This document shows, in pieces, positions 61,576 through 64,000 of a stretch of DNA of 64,000 bases. The DNA is taken from NCBI RefSeq assembly GCF_900631615.1, contig NZ_LR131273.1:248001-312000 (forward strand). Reading direction: 5' to 3'. Below the pieces are notes generated by a model, which was given only the letters and a program-made list of their open reading frames with translations, did not search any database and was not told the origin of the DNA. The position numbers and the translations under genes are program-made. The stretch comes from Tsukamurella paurometabola (lineage in GTDB: Bacteria; Actinomycetota; Actinomycetes; Mycobacteriales; Mycobacteriaceae). Every line of letters begins with the position of its first letter. Within the stretch, counting starts at the first letter, position 1.

Positions 61576-62472
61576 TCAGTCGATCCCGAGAACCTCTCGT
61601 AGGCACAGCATCTCGTGCCGGACGGCGGATTCGATCACGGACTCGTCACGTTCCAGCAACACTCCGGGCAACACGCCCCCACCTGCGGAAACGCCCCCAA
61701 GAGAACGCTGTGAATCCCGCCAGACGGCGAGCAGCTCCAGAACTTCCGGACAAATCGGATCAGCGTGGGTGTCGAGGTAGAGCGTCCCGTCGAACCGGCC
61801 GCCCGCGATGTGCACGTACGCGACGGCCTCGAGCGGATACCGGCGCAGCTCGGCGGCGGCATCCGCCCCGCGCGCGGTGCACGACGCGTAGACGTTGGCG
61901 AGGTCGAGAACGAGGCGCACACCGGTCCGCTCGACCAGTTCCCGCAGGTACGAGGGCTCGTCGTAGCCGTCCTCGGGCCAGGCGAACAGGGCCGCGATGT
62001 TCTCCAGCGCGAGCGGCACCGGCAACGCCGCCTGAGCGGCCCGGACGTTCTCGACGAGCACGTCGAGCGCCTCCGCGGTGCGCGGCGCGGGCATGAGGTG
62101 GCCGGCTTCGAGCACGTCGGCGTGCGGCCCGGCCGGATCCGACGGCGCATCGTCGTCCAGCCCGACGGTGCCCGCCCGGACGAACGCCACGTGCTCGCTG
62201 ACCAGCGGCGCGTCCAACGCCACGGCGAGGTCGGCGAGCCGCTGCAGGCGGCCGGGATCGGGGAGGTCAGCGCCCGCGATCCCCAGCGTCACGCCGTGCG
62301 GCACCACCGCGACACCCAGGCCCGCCAGGTCCGCCAGTTCCGGCGGTGGAGCGGCCGGATCGACGTTCTCCGCCACGACCTCGGTGAAGGCGACGGTGCC
62401 CGACCGCGCACCGTCGAGCAGCATCCCGGCGAGCTCGGGCCGCCACGCGGCCGAGACGCCGGAGATCCCCAT
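61576..62472 (-). CDS. DUF692 multinuclear non-heme iron oxidase (MNIO)
   Basis: 298 residues, TIM-barrel MNIO as in MbnB, TglH, ChrH and BufB families. Conserved ligand motifs are readable: HGVTLGIAG (His59), SEHVAF (Glu93, His94), ALENIA (Glu157, Asn158), LVLDLANVYAS (Asp190, Asn193), YVHIAGG (His221), DTHAD (Asp234, His236) and LLERD (Glu274, Asp276). MNIOs oxidise Cys, Asp or other residues in ribosomal peptides. ATG overlaps the dapC stop by 1 nt (TGATG). The peptide gene 18 nt downstream is the obvious substrate. Length normal for the family. Confidence 0.93.
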   Translation of the reverse strand: MGISGVSAAWRPELAGMLLDGARSGTVAFTEVVAENVDPAAPPPELADLAGLGVAVVPHGVTLGIAGADLPDPGRLQRLADLAVALDAPLVSEHVAFVRAGTVGLDDDAPSDPAGPHADVLEAGHLMPAPRTAEALDVLVENVRAAQAALPVPLALENIAALFAWPEDGYDEPSYLRELVERTGVRLVLDLANVYASCTARGADAAAELRRYPLEAVAYVHIAGGRFDGTLYLDTHADPICPEVLELLAVWRDSQRSLGGVSAGGGVLPGVLLERDESVIESAVRHEMLCLREVLGID

Positions 62473-63572
62473 CAGGCCAGGCGCTCGGCGGCAGCGGCGA
62501 TCCGCTCGTCCGTCGCGGTCATGGCGATGCGCACGTGCTGGGCGCCCTGCGGGCCGTAGAACTCGCCCGGGGCGGCGAGGATGCCCCGCTCGGCCAGCCA
62601 GTCGACGGTGTCGCGGCACGGCTCGCCGCGCGTCGACCACAGGTACAGCCCGGCCTCCGAGTGATCCACGGCGAAGCCCGCGCCGCGCACGGCCCGCAGC
62701 AGCACCGCGCGGCGCGCGGCGTAGCGGGCGCGCTGCTCCGCCTCGTGCTCGTCCACCGAGAGCGCGTAGGTCATGGCCGCCTGGATCGGGAACGGCACGA
62801 TGGCGCCGGCGTGCTTGCGCACCGCGGCCAGCTCCGCGATCAGCGCCGGATCGCCCGCGAGGAAACCCGCGCGGTACGAGGCCAGGTTCGAGGTCTTCGA
62901 CAGCGAGTGGATCGCGATCAGCCCGGTGGTGTCGCCGTCGCAGACACGGGGATCGAGCACCGAAACGGGCTCGGCCTCCCAGGCCAGACCCAAGTAGCAC
63001 TCGTCCGAGGCCACGATCGCGCCGCGCTCGCGGGCCCACTGCACCACCTTGCGGAGGTGATCGACCCCGAGCACCTTGCCGGTCGGGTTCGACGGCGAGT
63101 TCACGAAGACCAGCGCCGGCCGCTCCGGGCCGAGCTGCGCGGTACCGTCGGCCCGCACCGGCCGCGCGCCGGCGAGCAACGCACCCACCTCGTACGTCGG
63201 GTACGCCACCTCGGGGATCACGACCGTGTCACCCGCGCCGAGCCCGAGCTGCGACGGCAGCTGCGCGATCGCCTCTTTGGTCCCGATCACGGGCAGGACG
63301 GCGTTCTCCGGCAGCGCGACGGTGCCGTACCGGCGGCTCAGTGCCGCCGCGGCGGCCTCGCGCAGCGCGAGGGTGCCGATCGTCGCCGGGTATCCCGGGA
63401 ACGCGGAGCCCTCGTAGAGAGCACGACGGATGGGCTCGGCCACCGGATCGACCGGGGTGCCGACCGAGAGGTCGACGATGCCACCGACGTGCGCGGCGGC
63501 CTTCGCCTTCGCGCCCGCCAGGGTGTCCCACGGAAAGTCCGGCAGGCCGGACGCCACGGGCACGCGCGGCAC
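62472..63572 (-). CDS. dapC: N-succinyl-diaminopimelate aminotransferase DapC
   Basis: 366 residues, class I/II fold-type I PLP aminotransferase. The Schiff-base Lys226 is in HSLSKTSNLASYRAGF, with SPSNPTGK and the Asp/Tyr region ASDECYLGL. Homologue of Mtb Rv1178 next to ferredoxin FdxC (Rv1177). It provides the transamination step before DapE. GTG start 1 nt after the fdxC stop; the stop is shared with the MNIO start. Confidence 0.93.
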   Translation of the reverse strand: MPRVPVASGLPDFPWDTLAGAKAKAAAHVGGIVDLSVGTPVDPVAEPIRRALYEGSAFPGYPATIGTLALREAAAAALSRRYGTVALPENAVLPVIGTKEAIAQLPSQLGLGAGDTVVIPEVAYPTYEVGALLAGARPVRADGTAQLGPERPALVFVNSPSNPTGKVLGVDHLRKVVQWARERGAIVASDECYLGLAWEAEPVSVLDPRVCDGDTTGLIAIHSLSKTSNLASYRAGFLAGDPALIAELAAVRKHAGAIVPFPIQAAMTYALSVDEHEAEQRARYAARRAVLLRAVRGAGFAVDHSEAGLYLWSTRGEPCRDTVDWLAERGILAAPGEFYGPQGAQHVRIAMTATDERIAAAAERLA

Positions 63573-63573
63573 G

Positions 63574-63906
63574 TCAGTGCTCGGTGTCGGTGTTCATGGG
63601 CGGGAGCGCCTTGATGAAGGGATGGTCGTAATCGATCTTCCCCTGCTTCGCGGCGCCGCCGGGCGAACCGATCTCGTTGAAGAAATCGATGTTCGCGGTG
63701 ACGTACTCGGCCCACTCATCCGGCACGTCGTCCTCGTAGAAGATGGCCTCGACGGGGCACACGGGCTCGCACGCGCCGCAGTCCACGCACTCGTCGGGCT
63801 GGATGTACAGCATCCGGTTGCCCTCGTAGATACAGTCGACGGGGCACTCCTCGATACATGCCTTGTCGAGCACATCCACACAGGGCTCTGCGATGGTGTA
63901 CGTCAC
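63574..63906 (-). CDS. fdxC: 7Fe ferredoxin FdxC
   Basis: 110 residues. Cys9, 17, 21, 25, 40, 43, 46 and 50 line up with Azotobacter ferredoxin I: [3Fe-4S] from 9, 17, 50 and [4Fe-4S] from 21, 40, 43, 46, with Cys25 free. The C-terminal KQGKIDYDHPFIKALPP extension is typical. It carries electrons. GTG start, SD AAGGAG. It leads the chain with dapC and the MNIO cassette, so it could also serve the iron enzyme as reductant; this is inference. Confidence 0.95.
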   Translation of the reverse strand: MTYTIAEPCVDVLDKACIEECPVDCIYEGNRMLYIQPDECVDCGACEPVCPVEAIFYEDDVPDEWAEYVTANIDFFNEIGSPGGAAKQGKIDYDHPFIKALPPMNTDTEH

Positions 63907-63940
63907 CTGTCATCTCCTTCGCACCGACTGCTTCCACCCG

Positions 63941-63970
63941 ACAGTATTCCGCGCCGCTGGAACGTGTCAC
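63941..63970 (-). promoter_or_regulatory. Promoter of the fdxC-dapC-MNIO chain
   Basis: On the minus strand -35-like GTGACA (63965-63970) and -10 TACTGT (63941-63946), spacer 18 nt, about 34 nt before the fdxC GTG. No operator dyad is evident. Confidence 0.5.
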
Positions 63971-64000
63971 AAAGAAGTGTCGCCTAACCTGCCGGTCTGT

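Overview
The window is about 70% G+C, almost gapless, and rich in GTG starts. It carries a mycobacterial-type gene set: the fused 2-oxoglutarate enzyme Kgd, WhiB2, the F420 genes fbiA-fbiB, GpgS, FadD6, the LpqY-SugABC trehalose importer, a DUF3117 peptide and a 7Fe ferredoxin. This points to a mycolic-acid actinobacterium of the Mycobacteriales. A Tsukamurella- or Gordonia-like genome is my best guess, but the genus cannot be fixed from sequence reading alone. Comparisons with Mycobacterium tuberculosis (Mtb, Rv numbers) are from memory.

Layout. 1-6.5 kb: a partial SbcD-like nuclease, a SNF2 helicase with a SWIM-finger partner, an acetyltransferase, a thioesterase and a helical membrane-type protein. 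6.6-10.4 kb: kgd. 10.6-16.1 kb: a TetR/SDR divergent pair, the lipoprotein LpqZ, CorA, a suppressor-of-fused-like protein and a LacI regulator. 16.2-23.9 kb: sugar metabolism, with a GH13 alpha-glucosidase and the lpqY-sugA-sugB-sugC operon, which continues into a phosphoesterase and a ParB-fold protein. 24-30 kb: a TetR and an AurF-like diiron oxygenase, a membrane protein/regulator pair, and the Rv1234-Rv1232c-Rv1231c-like magnesium/stress cluster. 30-43 kb: a block matching Mtb Rv3248c-Rv3262 (sahH, permease, manA, SIS protein, manB, DUF3499, Rv3259-like, whiB2, fbiA, fbiB), with a tandem SUKH protein and an orphan antitoxin added. 43-48.6 kb: Nudix hydrolase, alpha/beta hydrolase, glgC/glgA, an RlmA-type methyltransferase and DUF3117. 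48.6-57.9 kb: DivIVA-like protein, erythromycin-esterase-like enzyme with a two-headed MerR regulator, a second membrane protein/regulator pair, gpgS-folP2-fadD6, two LOG-family proteins and dapE. 58-64 kb: mgtE, dapD, and the chain fdxC-dapC-MNIO-peptide-partner.

How the genes work together. Trehalose import, alpha-glucosidase, GlgC/GlgA, ManA/ManB and GpgS form a carbohydrate and glycan section. DapC, DapD and DapE cover three steps of meso-diaminopimelate synthesis. CorA, MgtE and the MgtE_N/CBS protein concern divalent cations. FbiA and FbiB make F420.

The most interesting locus is 60,888-62,472. A DUF692 (MNIO) iron enzyme with its ligand motifs intact is followed by a 90-residue, single-TM peptide ending in a Ser/Gly/Cys-rich tail, and then by an overlapping small helical protein. 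It looks like a peptide-modification (RiPP-type) cassette joined to the fdxC-dapC operon. Also notable are a tandem hairpin repeat at the dapE promoter with one compensatory base-pair change, two paralogous membrane protein/regulator modules with palindromic promoters, a probable CTG start in the SNF2 gene, and many promoters whose -10 box lies 6-7 nt from the start codon (leaderless mRNAs).
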